Below, in pieces: positions 1 through 9,004 of a stretch of 64,000 bases of DNA (its first letter is position 1; every line of letters begins with the position of its first letter). The notes beneath the pieces are model-generated. The model was given only the letters and a program-made list of their open reading frames with translations. It searched no databases and was not told where the DNA came from. The DNA is from Candidatus Kryptoniota bacterium. GTDB taxonomy: Bacteria; Bacteroidota; Ignavibacteria; Kryptoniales; JAKASW01. Both the position numbers and the translations under genes were made by a program. The stretch is from assembly GCA_036567965.1 (NCBI GenBank), contig DATCTN010000027.1, positions 62,001 to 126,000 on the forward strand, written 5' to 3'.

Positions 1-801
1 CTGAAAGGCACTTTACAGGGAGCGCGGGAGAGAAGAAAACGCGCCGACAAAGCCAAAGTGTCTGCGAAACTTGTTTCTTTCAAAAGCGGGATGGGCGTAC
101 TTCCCTCGACTATCGCGAAATCACTTGACGATGCGGTGTTATTCAACACGCCGGTCATCAGCGTAAAGCTCGAGTCAGCCTGCTACAGACTCGGTTTCGT
201 GGAGAAGGGGAAAACATCCGGCGAAGTTTTCGACAGCGTAGTTCTCTCCACGCCGGCATACTCCGCCGCCCAAATCATCCGTTCGTGGCTGCCGGAGCTT
301 TCTGAACAGCTCTCTTCAATAAAGTATCCGCCTGTCGCGGTAGCAATTCTCGGATATAAGCTTTCCCAGGTGGAAATGGATCTTAACGGTTTCGGCTTTC
401 TCGTACCCGAAGTTGAGAAGCGGAAAATTCTCGGGACGATCTGGAGCTCCAGTATTTTTCCAAACCGTGCTCCCGAAGGCTCGGTTGAGTTGACCACTTT
501 CGTCGGCGGGTCGCGGCAGCCGGGGCTTGCAAGCCTTCCGGCTGACGAGATCGCCGGCATTGCTCACGGCGAAAATTCTTCACTGATGATGATTAGCGGA
601 GAACCTACATTCAATTCCGTCACCCGATGGGAAAAGGCCATCCCGCAATATAACATCGGTCATCTCTCTATAGTTGAATCCGTGAAACACGTTGAAAGCG
701 TTTATAAGGGATTTTATATTTGCAGCAACTACCGGGATGGTATCTCGGTTGCCGATTGTATTGCTAACGGCAAGAGAACTGCGGAGAAAATTCTGGAATA
801 G
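1..801 (+). CDS. hemY: Protoporphyrinogen oxidase, 5'-truncated by window edge
   Basis: The frame is open from base 1, so the N-terminal FAD-binding part lies outside the window. The visible ~266 residues are the C-terminal half of an oxygen-dependent-type protoporphyrinogen IX oxidase, which oxidises protoporphyrinogen to protoporphyrin in heme synthesis. Supporting features are the FKSGMGVLPSTIAKSL segment near the start, matching the family's FxGGMxxLxxxL block, and the C-terminal GxYICSNYRDGISVADCIxxG stretch, which matches the FAD-contacting GNYxxGxxxxDCIxxG end of the family. The next genes are hemB and hemL, which strongly supports the assignment. The GTG at 58 lies inside the gene and is not the start. 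The family call is firm; the symbol (hemY versus hemG naming) is convention. Confidence 0.85.
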   Translation: MKGTLQGARERRKRADKAKVSAKLVSFKSGMGVLPSTIAKSLDDAVLFNTPVISVKLESACYRLGFVEKGKTSGEVFDSVVLSTPAYSAAQIIRSWLPELSEQLSSIKYPPVAVAILGYKLSQVEMDLNGFGFLVPEVEKRKILGTIWSSSIFPNRAPEGSVELTTFVGGSRQPGLASLPADEIAGIAHGENSSLMMISGEPTFNSVTRWEKAIPQYNIGHLSIVESVKHVESVYKGFYICSNYRDGISVADCIANGKRTAEKILE

Positions 802-906
802 AAAATGCGAATGATGTGACGAGAACTATCTCCTGGTTCCCGCGGCTATTTGATAAACGAGCGAGGCTTTCGCGACTAACTCTCACGAAGATTGGAGCTG
901 GATAAA

Positions 907-1929
907 ATGATCACGATGACAGAGTATCAGAAGAAAACCGGATTCCCTACAGTCCGTATGCGCCGTCTCAGGATGACCGAGTCGATTCGCGAGATGGTAC
1001 GCGAGACGGTCCTTCAACCGTCCGATTTCATTTACCCGATGTTCGTTGTTCCGGGGAAGAAAGTGCGTCACGAAATTTCGTCCATGCCGAATGTTTACCA
1101 GCTCTCAGTCGACGAACTCGTCCGCGAGTGTGACCAGGTTGTAAAGTCGGGCGTCAAATCTGTTATTCTTTTCGGTATCCCCTCGCACAAAGACGAATTC
1201 GGCTCAGAAGCTTACGATGAAAACGGGATTGTGCAACAGGCGATAAGAGAGCTGAAGAAGCAGCTACCGGAGCTGTTTATTATCACCGACGTTTGTCTCT
1301 GCGAGTACACTTCGCATGGTCATTGCGGCGTATTGAAAGAGATCGCGCCGGGTCAGGTTGAGATAATGAATGACGAGACGCTCGAGCTCCTTGCAAAGGA
1401 ATCGTTAACTCATGTCCAGGCAGGAGCGGATATGGTGGCGCCGAGTGACATGATGGACGGAAGAGTGGAAGCAATACGAACCCTTCTCGACGAAAACGGA
1501 TTTCTCTCGACACCCATCATGAGTTATGCCGCCAAGTATGCCTCGGGCTTTTACGGACCGTTCCGCGAGGCCGCGGAATCGACTCCGAAGTTCGGGGACA
1601 GGAAAAGTCACCAGATGGATCCGGCCAACTCCAACGAGGCGGTACGCGAAGTCGCGCTCGACATCGACGAGGGTGCCGATATCGTCATGGTGAAACCTGC
1701 ACTCGCGTATCTCGACGTGATCTACCGGGTCAAGAACGAATTCAGGATGCCCACCGCCGCTTACCAGGTCAGCGGAGAGTACTCGATGATCAAAGCCGCG
1801 GCGAAAAATGGCTGGCTCGATGAACAGCGCATCATGTTGGAGACATTAACCGCGATAAAGAGGGCTGGCGCAGATCTGATCCTGACTTATTACGCCGTCG
1901 ACGCGGCAAGACTCTTAAAGAAACAATAA
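907..1929 (+). CDS. hemB: Delta-aminolevulinic acid dehydratase (porphobilinogen synthase)
   Basis: Condenses two 5-aminolevulinate molecules to porphobilinogen in the cytoplasm. The 340-residue length is normal for the family. The active-site metal motif DVCLCEYTSHGHCG is present with three cysteines (about residues 130, 132 and 140), so this is the zinc-cysteine type rather than the Asp-rich magnesium type. The Schiff-base lysine regions are visible as SYAAKYASGFYGPFREA and MVKPALAYLD. The ATG at 907 is preferred because GGAG at 894-897 sits nine bases upstream; a TTG at 892 overlaps that ribosome site. The gene follows hemY and precedes an SDR gene and hemL, forming a heme-synthesis run. 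Confidence 0.95.
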   Translation: MITMTEYQKKTGFPTVRMRRLRMTESIREMVRETVLQPSDFIYPMFVVPGKKVRHEISSMPNVYQLSVDELVRECDQVVKSGVKSVILFGIPSHKDEFGSEAYDENGIVQQAIRELKKQLPELFIITDVCLCEYTSHGHCGVLKEIAPGQVEIMNDETLELLAKESLTHVQAGADMVAPSDMMDGRVEAIRTLLDENGFLSTPIMSYAAKYASGFYGPFREAAESTPKFGDRKSHQMDPANSNEAVREVALDIDEGADIVMVKPALAYLDVIYRVKNEFRMPTAAYQVSGEYSMIKAAAKNGWLDEQRIMLETLTAIKRAGADLILTYYAVDAARLLKKQ

Positions 1930-2042
1930 CGGATGCTGTCGGCGGAATCGTTCGCTGATAGGGCGATTGCTCTTCGGATCGTGTCGTTGTCGCTGTACCA
2001 TGAAGTATCTTGCAGTTCCAAATCATTATTTCGCGTGACCTG

Positions 2043-3029
2043 ATGGAGACCGCATTCGTCACGGGGGCTAACGGGCTTGTCGGGTCAAATCTATGTCACA
2101 AACTCTCAGAGCTCGGCTATACCGTCGTTGCGATGGTGCGCGGAAACTCTGACATCGTCGGGCTGAACGGTTTCAGAGGAAAGAAGGTTCGAGGTGACAT
2201 CATGGATTCCGACTCGCTCGTGAAATTAATTGAAGGTTCGGATTACGTCTTCCATACAGCCGGGTTGGTCAGCTTCGACAACAGGAGACGTAAAGAGTTG
2301 CTTCGTATCAACGTTGAAGGGACGCGGAACGTTATGCAGGCCGCAAGAAAAGCAAACGTCAAGAAGGTGGTACACACAAGTTCCGTGGCGGCCATAGGGA
2401 TTCCACGCTCCGGTGTCGAGATGGCGGATGAATCGACCGAATACAATAAGTTTCGGTACAGAATCGCTTATGCCGACAGCAGGCATCTTGGCGAAATGGA
2501 AGTAAGGAAGGCGGTTGACTCGGGCTTGGATGCAGTTATAATAAACCCCGCCTCGATCGTAGGCCCGCGCGACGTGTATTCTCATTTTGGGGTTCTGCTC
2601 AAATTATTCAAGGATAAGAAGATTGTGCCGTACGTGCCGGGAGGAATGTGCGTCGTCGATGTCGATGACGTTGTCTCAGGTGAAATATCCGCGCTGAAAT
2701 CGGGACGAAGCGGTGAAAGATATATTATCGGGGGAGAAAATCTCTCGTTCAAAGAGCTGTTCGCGAAGATCGCGGGAATCGTGAATGCATCTCCGCCGAA
2801 TTTGCGGATTCCGATATGGGCAGCGAGATGTGCTGCATCGATTTTCGAAATACTATCCGCGATAACCGGAAAGCCTCCCGTTCTAACAAAAGCCCATGTT
2901 GCGAGCGCGACTCTTCCGCATTATTATTCATTCGCGAAAGCGAAACGGGAACTCGGAATTGAACCGCATCCAATCGATCGTGCGATTCAGAAAGCATATG
3001 AATGGTACGAGGACAATGGACTCATGTGA
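2043..3029 (+). CDS. NAD(P)-dependent extended SDR (epimerase/dihydroflavonol-reductase-like)
   Basis: A 328-residue extended short-chain dehydrogenase with the N-terminal Rossmann motif VTGANGLVGSNL, a DYVFHTAGLVS block, HTSSVAAIG, and the INPASIVGP segment typical of HpnA/dihydroflavonol-4-reductase relatives. The usual active-site YxxxK appears as YADSR, with arginine replacing lysine, so activity may be altered. The ATG at 2043 begins just before the Rossmann strand; an in-frame ATG at 2010 would add eleven residues. It sits between hemB and hemL on the same strand, but no member of the heme pathway is an SDR, so its substrate is unknown. The reductase/epimerase fold is secure; a sugar, hopanoid or quinone-related substrate would all be guesses. 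Confidence 0.8.
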   Translation: METAFVTGANGLVGSNLCHKLSELGYTVVAMVRGNSDIVGLNGFRGKKVRGDIMDSDSLVKLIEGSDYVFHTAGLVSFDNRRRKELLRINVEGTRNVMQAARKANVKKVVHTSSVAAIGIPRSGVEMADESTEYNKFRYRIAYADSRHLGEMEVRKAVDSGLDAVIINPASIVGPRDVYSHFGVLLKLFKDKKIVPYVPGGMCVVDVDDVVSGEISALKSGRSGERYIIGGENLSFKELFAKIAGIVNASPPNLRIPIWAARCAASIFEILSAITGKPPVLTKAHVASATLPHYYSFAKAKRELGIEPHPIDRAIQKAYEWYEDNGLM

Positions 3030-3226
3030 TCGCGAAATCGGAATGTCTTTGTCGATGAGTGGCGGACGATCCATGAAGGGAAGAGCGGTCGCTTTATCGT
3101 ATCGGATTAATACGGACCCTCTCTCTTGCTTTTCATCAGAGACAGTCGGCGAGCATTATCTGAACGTGCGGCGTGCGGTTAGACAAACTCAATATTACAA
3201 AGAATGCATTATGGATTGGAAGAAGG

Positions 3227-4525
3227 ATGAAGAAACTTAACACCAGACAGAGCAGTAAGTTATTCGCGGAAGCAAAAAAATATCTTCCTGGCGGTGTAAA
3301 CTCACCGGTGAGAGCTTTCAAATCCGTGAAGCGCGATCCGGTTTTCATCAGTAAGGCACGTGGACAATATTTGTTCGATGTTGACGGGAATAAATACATA
3401 GACTATGTCGGCTCGTGGGGACCCATGATTCTCGGGCACGCGCACCCCGACGTAGTCTCCGCTATCAGGAAGGCTGCGGCGGACGGCACGAGTTTCGGCG
3501 CGCCGACGAAGCTTGAGGTCGAGATGGCAAAGCTTGTCCGCAGGATGATGCCTTCGGTGGAAGTAGTAAGGATGGTCAACAGCGGGACAGAGGCGACCAT
3601 GAGCGCTGTGAGGCTTGCACGCGCATTCACAAACCGCGAGAAGATCGTGAAGTTTGCCGGATGTTATCACGGCCACTTTGACAGCTTCCTCATAAAAGCC
3701 GGCTCGGGTGCGACCACTTTCGGAACGCCCGATTCACCCGGCGTTCCGAGAGAGCTTGCTGCCATGACGCTCGTCGCCGAATTCAACGATATCGAGTCTG
3801 TCGAGAGAGTTTTTGGAAACAACAAAGATCAAATTGCCGCCGTTATAGTTGAGCCGGTCGTCGGGAATATGGGTGTAGTCGTTCCGAGAGAAAATTTTCT
3901 AAATAGACTCCAGGAAATCGCGCATCAAAGCGGAGCCTTGCTGATCTTCGACGAGGTGATGACCGGATTCAGGCTTGCACCGGGTGGAGCCCAACAAGTC
4001 TTCGGCATAAAACCCGACTTGACCACATTCGGAAAAATAATAGGCGCGGGACTCCCCGTCGGCGCTTACGGCGGGAGGGAGGACATCATGAGAATGATCT
4101 CGCCGGACGGACCTGTTTACCAGGCGGGAACATTGTCGGGAAATCCCCTCGCGATGGCTGCGGGCATCGCGCAGCTGAAGATCCTCGAGAGACAAAAGGG
4201 TCTCTATAAGCGGCTCGAGAGATCTGGAAAGCTCCTGGAAGATGGCGTGCGTGAAAATTTGAAAAAGCTTGGCTTGAACTACCGCTTCAATCGATTCGCC
4301 TCAATGTTTACGTTGTTCTTCACGAGTGAAGAGGTAAAGGATTTCCGTTCGGCACTGACAAGCGACACGGAAAAATACGCCGTATATTTCGGGGAGATGC
4401 TTAATAGAGGAATTTACCTGCCGCCGTCACAATTCGAGGCCGCGTTCATCTCGACGGCACATACCGAATCTGACATTAAGAGGACAGTGAGCGCGAACTT
4501 CGAGTCGCTGAAAAGCCTACGATGA
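3227..4525 (+). CDS. hemL: Glutamate-1-semialdehyde 2,1-aminomutase
   Basis: PLP enzyme that converts glutamate-1-semialdehyde to 5-aminolevulinate in the C5 heme pathway. It has LPGGVNSPVRAF near the N-terminus, GTEATMSAVRLAR, the cofactor-contacting FDEVMTGFR, and the Schiff-base lysine in TTFGKIIGAGLPVGAYGG. The chosen ATG at 3227 follows GGAAGAAGG and gives 432 residues, the usual family length; in-frame extensions to 3173 add residues not typical of the family. It follows the SDR gene on the same strand after about 200 bases and closes the heme block. Presence of HemL implies ALA is made from glutamyl-tRNA, so hemA should lie elsewhere. Confidence 0.95.
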   Translation: MKKLNTRQSSKLFAEAKKYLPGGVNSPVRAFKSVKRDPVFISKARGQYLFDVDGNKYIDYVGSWGPMILGHAHPDVVSAIRKAAADGTSFGAPTKLEVEMAKLVRRMMPSVEVVRMVNSGTEATMSAVRLARAFTNREKIVKFAGCYHGHFDSFLIKAGSGATTFGTPDSPGVPRELAAMTLVAEFNDIESVERVFGNNKDQIAAVIVEPVVGNMGVVVPRENFLNRLQEIAHQSGALLIFDEVMTGFRLAPGGAQQVFGIKPDLTTFGKIIGAGLPVGAYGGREDIMRMISPDGPVYQAGTLSGNPLAMAAGIAQLKILERQKGLYKRLERSGKLLEDGVRENLKKLGLNYRFNRFASMFTLFFTSEEVKDFRSALTSDTEKYAVYFGEMLNRGIYLPPSQFEAAFISTAHTESDIKRTVSANFESLKSLR

Positions 4526-4582
4526 GATTTCGCAGCTGGGGGTAGCTGAACTGAATGATCCTCGTTGAGGGGACCATAAAAG

Positions 4583-4888
4583 TCATTTTGCCGCGGGAGG
4601 AATCTGATTCTGCGCGGGCCCGGTTGTAACAGTCGGCTTTTTTCTTCCCCTGTACATGATTCCGAATGGTACCACCACAATGTAACCGATGAAAAGAAGT
4701 ATCGGAACCAGGTTCAGAGGAATGAATCCGTAGACCGTATTATTCGTGGCAAGGATGACGTAGCTTGCGATTATCAGGAGAGCACCACCGATGATTATCT
4801 TGTAGTTGATAGGTTTCAGAGGCATCTCACCCGACACCTTCGACTTTTTCTGCTTTTCTACGCGTCTCGTTTTGATTGCTCTTGCCAT
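4583..4888 (-). CDS. Small two-TM membrane protein (DUF3098-like)
   Basis: A 101-residue protein with a lysine/arginine-rich N-terminus, two hydrophobic segments (about residues 31-48 and 58-77), then a basic YRGRKKP stretch and a proline-rich tail. The pattern, with an N-terminal cytoplasmic tail followed by a short hairpin of two helices around an NTVYGFIPLN-like loop, fits the DUF3098 family of Bacteroidota. An AAGGAAAA stretch precedes the ATG. It converges with hemL and diverges from the sensor kinase gene. Function unknown. Confidence 0.7.
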   Translation of the reverse strand: MARAIKTRRVEKQKKSKVSGEMPLKPINYKIIIGGALLIIASYVILATNNTVYGFIPLNLVPILLFIGYIVVVPFGIMYRGRKKPTVTTGPAQNQIPPAAK

Positions 4889-5309
4889 TTCTGTTTTTCC
4901 TTTTCATTAATATACAGTCCAACCGGGATTTATTTCAACAGAGAATCTCACGGGCTTTGTCAGCAATCGAGATCTCGGGTCATCGGGATATTTGGGAGTG
5001 TCTGAGCTTAACTTCTAATGCAATCTTGGGCTGCGAAGCGGTGGCATTACTTCAGAATTAGTCTACTAGTAACGAAAATAATCCCGACTTGATAAAATCA
5101 TTATTCCACTTATCAGGACCTAGATGATTACTTCAAATATTTTCTGGAATAATTGAATCCATTCTGAATTAGCTGGACAGCGTCCGGGAATTTCTCTGGA
5201 TTGAAAGTCTGAGCAAGCTTCCATAGTTTGTGTCGGTCAGCGGACTGCTATTTGCCCTCATCGAATGGAATTGCGAAGGGCCATGAATTAGGTTTCTCTT
5301 GAAACCAGA
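4889..5309. other. Divergent intergenic region, no gene seen
   Basis: 421 bases between the DUF3098-like gene (-) and the sensor kinase (+). It is AT-richer than its flanks and must hold promoters for both directions. I found no convincing sigma-54 element, terminator or RNA gene. Short ORFs here have no ribosome site and no recognisable protein. Confidence 0.5.
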
Positions 5310-7016
5310 GTGAGGCGGGCCGTTAAGTTCCTGAAACTGATTCAGCTGGACGGAGCGCCGGTCAAACTTAGGTATGCAAATATGCCCAGACATCTTTCTC
5401 TCCAGATAATCCTGTCGCTCACGGTAATTGTCGTCGTCGTCGAGGGTGTCTCCGGTTACATAAGTCTGAAGAACCAGGAAAGGCAGATCCTCCAGGCTAT
5501 GATAAACGGGGCGGATCAGCTGTCGCGTGGGATAACGAGTGCGACATGGCACGCGATGCTTGCTGATGACAGGAGCTCGTCGTACCAGGTCATGCAGACA
5601 ATCGCCTCAAATCCGGGGATCATCAGGATACGTATCTTCAACCGGGAAGGCCGGGTCATGTTCTCGACCAAACCCGAAGATTCGAAGCAGGTTGATAAAG
5701 GTGCTGAGGCATGCGCCATGTGTCATTCGTCGACCGAGCCGCTCGTAAACATCGATGCTTCCTCAAGGGCTCGAGTCATGCCCTCAACCGGGAACGGGAG
5801 GCAGCTCGCACTGGTAACCCCCATTTATAACGAGCCTGCGTGCAGCAACGCCGTTTGTCACGCTCATCCGGCCTCAACTAGTGTGCTCGGTGTCCTCGAC
5901 GTCGCCTTCGACCTGAAACCGCTCGACAGCGAGATGGATGCGGCACGGGCGGGAGTACTTGTCGTAGCGGCCATCCAGATTCTCTTCATTGGATTATTTA
6001 TCGTGTTCTTCACGAAACGTTTTCTCGATAGGCCGATTCACAAACTGATCGCAGGAACGCATGCCGTAAGCGAGATGCAGCTCGATCAGAAGATAGAGAT
6101 CAATTCAAGTGTGGAGCTGGGTGAACTTGCGCGCTCGTTCAATCTGATGAGCTCTCGGCTGGGCAAGGCGATGGGCGACCTTAACGATGCCGCCGAGATT
6201 CTGGAGAAGAAAGTGGACGAACGTACCCGCCAGCTCGAGATCGCCCACAAGAAACTTCTCCAGAGCGATCGGCTGGCGTCTCTCGGCCAGCTGTCCGCGA
6301 CTGTCGCTCACGAAATTAACAATCCGATTTCCGGTGTGCTCAATCTTGCGATGCTGCTCGAGAGGATACTTAAGGATGACGGCGTACCGAAGGAACGCAT
6401 CGACGAGTTCAGGAAATATCTGGGGGAGATTGTAAGAGAAACGGCGAGGGTGGGGCGCATAGTAACCGATCTCCTGGCGTTCTCTCGAAGATCGAAACCG
6501 CAAAGCGCAAATGTTGATCTGAACGGCGTCATTAGAAACACAATGCGACTTCTCAGTCACCGCCTCGAGATGGGGAACATCAAGCTGACACTTTGTCTTG
6601 CGGATAACCTTCCGAAAATTGAATGCGACGTTTCCCAAATGCAGCAGGTAATAATCAATCTGATAATGAACGCCGCGGAAGCCTGCGCCGCTACAGGCGT
6701 CGGCGAAGTAAACGTGGCGACGAGGGAGGAAGCAGACTCGGTAGTGCTAGAGGTTTCCGACAACGGTGAAGGAATACCGAAGGAAATACTTCCGAAAATC
6801 TACGATCCATTCTTTACCACGAAAGGCGAGGGAAAAGGCGTCGGGTTGGGACTATCGGTGGTATACGGTATCGTCGATGCTCACAACGGAGACATCGAGG
6901 TGAAAAGCGATGTCGGAAAGGGGGCCGTCTTCAAGGTCACATTGCCTGTACGTCGAGCTGCTGTGGAGAGCGGAAATAGTTCTGATGCAAACGGCGGCAA
7001 TGGGACCTCCGCTTAG
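5310..7016 (+). CDS. Membrane sensor histidine kinase with heme-c-type motifs in its sensor domain
   Basis: Order from the N-terminus: transmembrane helix (about residues 29-50); periplasmic sensor with CAMCH at 135-139 and a longer-spaced CSNAVCH at 178-184 followed by AHP; second helix (214-234); HAMP region; coiled-coil linker; HisKA with the phospho-acceptor in SATVAHEINNPISG; and a HATPase with DNGEGIPKEI, FFTTKGEGKGVGLGLS boxes. CxxCH motifs in the periplasmic part suggest covalent heme and redox sensing; kinases with this sensor layout recur in Deltaproteobacteria-like genomes (family knowledge). It leads a + strand run with an archaemetzincin and an NtrC-type regulator, its probable partner. 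The start is uncertain: GTG 5310 or ATG 5382 both keep the first helix. Confidence 0.88.
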   Translation: MRRAVKFLKLIQLDGAPVKLRYANMPRHLSLQIILSLTVIVVVVEGVSGYISLKNQERQILQAMINGADQLSRGITSATWHAMLADDRSSSYQVMQTIASNPGIIRIRIFNREGRVMFSTKPEDSKQVDKGAEACAMCHSSTEPLVNIDASSRARVMPSTGNGRQLALVTPIYNEPACSNAVCHAHPASTSVLGVLDVAFDLKPLDSEMDAARAGVLVVAAIQILFIGLFIVFFTKRFLDRPIHKLIAGTHAVSEMQLDQKIEINSSVELGELARSFNLMSSRLGKAMGDLNDAAEILEKKVDERTRQLEIAHKKLLQSDRLASLGQLSATVAHEINNPISGVLNLAMLLERILKDDGVPKERIDEFRKYLGEIVRETARVGRIVTDLLAFSRRSKPQSANVDLNGVIRNTMRLLSHRLEMGNIKLTLCLADNLPKIECDVSQMQQVIINLIMNAAEACAATGVGEVNVATREEADSVVLEVSDNGEGIPKEILPKIYDPFFTTKGEGKGVGLGLSVVYGIVDAHNGDIEVKSDVGKGAVFKVTLPVRRAAVESGNSSDANGGNGTSA

Positions 7017-7022
7017 CTATCC

Positions 7023-7625
7023 ATGGGTTCGATCTATTGTGTGCCGGTAGGGAATGTGAATAAAGATATGATCACAATGGCAGAGCGATACCTGAACGGC
7101 ATGTTCGGAATGCACGTAGAGTCTTGCAGCCCAATGCCTGATCCTTTATTTGCTCTCGACGAAAAGAGGAAGCAATATAGCTCGACTCTGATACTCCGTA
7201 AACTCGCCGAACGCCGCGATGACCGTGCCGTTAGGTACCTTGGCCTGACCGAACTGGATCTTTACATACCCATGCTTACTTTTGTGTATGGTCAGGCGCA
7301 GCTTTCCTTACCGACCGATCCTGTGTTCGCCCACGGGAGAGTCGCCGTCGTATCGCTTGCTAGACTCGCGCCGGAATTTTATGAGCTACCACCGGATAGA
7401 GATCTGACGGCGAGAAGGGCAAGGAAGGAAATTGCGCACGAGATCGGACACACGCTCGGTCTGGTACACTGTGGAAATCGGTCCTGCCTCATGTCGCTTG
7501 CCACTGAAATACTCGAGCTTGATATGAAATCTCAGGATTTTTGCCGGGACTGCTGGAACAAGTTGCAGGAAAATTTGACGTTACTTGGAGCGGAAACAAA
7601 TCACCGTGAGAATTTGGAGTCTTGA
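7023..7625 (+). CDS. amzA: Archaemetzincin-family zinc metalloprotease
   Basis: A 200-residue protein with the archaemetzincin zinc signature HEIGHTLGLVHC (residues 139-150), then C155, the met-turn M157, and a second zinc-site pair C174/C177 (CRDC). The known family motif is HExxHxxGxxHCxxxxCxM followed by CxxC, and all ligands are present. No signal peptide is seen, so it is probably cytoplasmic. Its physiological substrate cannot be read from sequence. It is placed six bases after the histidine kinase and one base before the response regulator, so the three are almost certainly co-transcribed. A protease inside a two-component operon is unusual. Confidence 0.9.
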   Translation: MGSIYCVPVGNVNKDMITMAERYLNGMFGMHVESCSPMPDPLFALDEKRKQYSSTLILRKLAERRDDRAVRYLGLTELDLYIPMLTFVYGQAQLSLPTDPVFAHGRVAVVSLARLAPEFYELPPDRDLTARRARKEIAHEIGHTLGLVHCGNRSCLMSLATEILELDMKSQDFCRDCWNKLQENLTLLGAETNHRENLES

Positions 7626-7626
7626 T

Positions 7627-8985
7627 ATGAAAACGCAATGGGAAATACTGGTTGTGGATGACGAAGAAGTAATGAGAGAGTCTCTGGTCGCATGGCTCCG
7701 CGAAGACGGTTACGGTGTCGACTCCGCAGCGTCAGGTAAGGCAGCTATCGATAAGTCTAATGAAAAAGATTATGCCATCTATTTCGTAGATCTCAAAATG
7801 CCGGGCGGTATCGATGGTATCGAGACCATGATGGAGATCAGGAAGATGCATCCCGACGCTTCGATCATAATCATAACGGCGTATGCCACGGTAGATACTG
7901 CAATACTCGCCATGAAAGAAGGTGCCCAGGAATATATTGTCAAGCCGTGTAACCCCAAAGAGATTTCCATCCTGGTCGAACGGATAATAAAAGTCAAGAA
8001 TCTTCAGCGAGAGAATTTGATTCTCCGCAAAAGACTCACGGGTCAATACAGTTTCCACGACATAATAAGTAAAAATTCAAGGATGAGAGAAATTTTCCAG
8101 CTCGTTCAGGAAATCGCGAGTCTGAGAAGTACCGTCTTAATCCAGGGAGAAAGCGGAACGGGGAAGGAGCTCGTTGCGCGTGCGATCCATTATTCCGGTG
8201 AGCGGGCCTCGAAGCCATTCGTTGGCGTTTCATGTGCAGCACTCGCCGAGACGCTTCTTGAATCGGAGCTGTTCGGGCACGAGAGGGGTTCGTTTACAGG
8301 CGCATTGTCACAGAAGAAAGGAAAATTCGAGCTCGCTGACGGCGGCACAATTTTCCTCGACGAGATTGGAGACGTCTCGCCGAAACTGCAGCTCGATCTC
8401 CTTCGCGTGCTCCAGGAAAAGTGCTTTTATCGCGTCGGAGGGACTGAAGAACTCAACGTGGACGTAAGAGTGATCGCTGCGACAAATCTTGACCTCGATG
8501 AGGCGGTCAGGTCGGGGAATTTCCGCGACGATCTGTACTATCGTCTCAATGTCATCAACATTCAAATCCCGCCTCTCAGATCCAGACGTGAAGACATACC
8601 CCTCCTCGCCCGGAGTTTCGCGGAGAGGATATCGCACGAACTAGGGAAGGAAATCGATGACATCTCTGAATCCGGTCTGAAAGTTCTAATGGATTACAAC
8701 TGGCCCGGAAATGTCAGGGAACTTGAGAACTCGATCGAGCGCGCGATCGTCACCAGCAGGAACCGGCTTTTGACCGAAGAAGATTTCGAGTTCATGAAGG
8801 AAAACGGATCAAGAAATCATTCGTGGATGGCGCCGGATAATATCTCTCTCGAAGAAATGGAGAAACAGGTTATCGAGGCGACGATCAGGCGAACCGGAGG
8901 CAACATAAAAGAGGCGGCATCCATTCTCTGCATCGATAGATCAACTCTCTACGAAAAGATCAAGAGATATGCGATAGAGAGGTAG
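7627..8985 (+). CDS. NtrC-family sigma-54-dependent response regulator
   Basis: A 452-residue activator. The receiver domain has acidic D11/D12, phospho-acceptor D55 in VDLKMPGG and K106. The AAA+ domain has Walker A GESGTGKE, the sigma-54 contact loop GSFTGA, Walker B IFLDEIGDVS and an arginine-rich sensor region. A C-terminal Fis-type helix-turn-helix covers GGNIKEAASILCIDRSTLYEKI. It should activate sigma-54 promoters when phosphorylated by the kinase two genes upstream. ATG 7627 is chosen because TTTGGAG lies at the proper distance; an in-frame start at 7585 would overlap the protease. The convergent quinone-reductase operon carries a matching candidate promoter at 16279-16292. Confidence 0.95.
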   Translation: MKTQWEILVVDDEEVMRESLVAWLREDGYGVDSAASGKAAIDKSNEKDYAIYFVDLKMPGGIDGIETMMEIRKMHPDASIIIITAYATVDTAILAMKEGAQEYIVKPCNPKEISILVERIIKVKNLQRENLILRKRLTGQYSFHDIISKNSRMREIFQLVQEIASLRSTVLIQGESGTGKELVARAIHYSGERASKPFVGVSCAALAETLLESELFGHERGSFTGALSQKKGKFELADGGTIFLDEIGDVSPKLQLDLLRVLQEKCFYRVGGTEELNVDVRVIAATNLDLDEAVRSGNFRDDLYYRLNVINIQIPPLRSRREDIPLLARSFAERISHELGKEIDDISESGLKVLMDYNWPGNVRELENSIERAIVTSRNRLLTEEDFEFMKENGSRNHSWMAPDNISLEEMEKQVIEATIRRTGGNIKEAASILCIDRSTLYEKIKRYAIER

Positions 8986-9004
8986 TTCCGCCCGCCGATC
9001 TGGT

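Noticed and set aside
5519-5560. TGGCAC ... CTTGCT resembling a sigma-54 promoter near 5547
   Set aside because: Spacing is seven bases instead of five and it lies inside the kinase gene.
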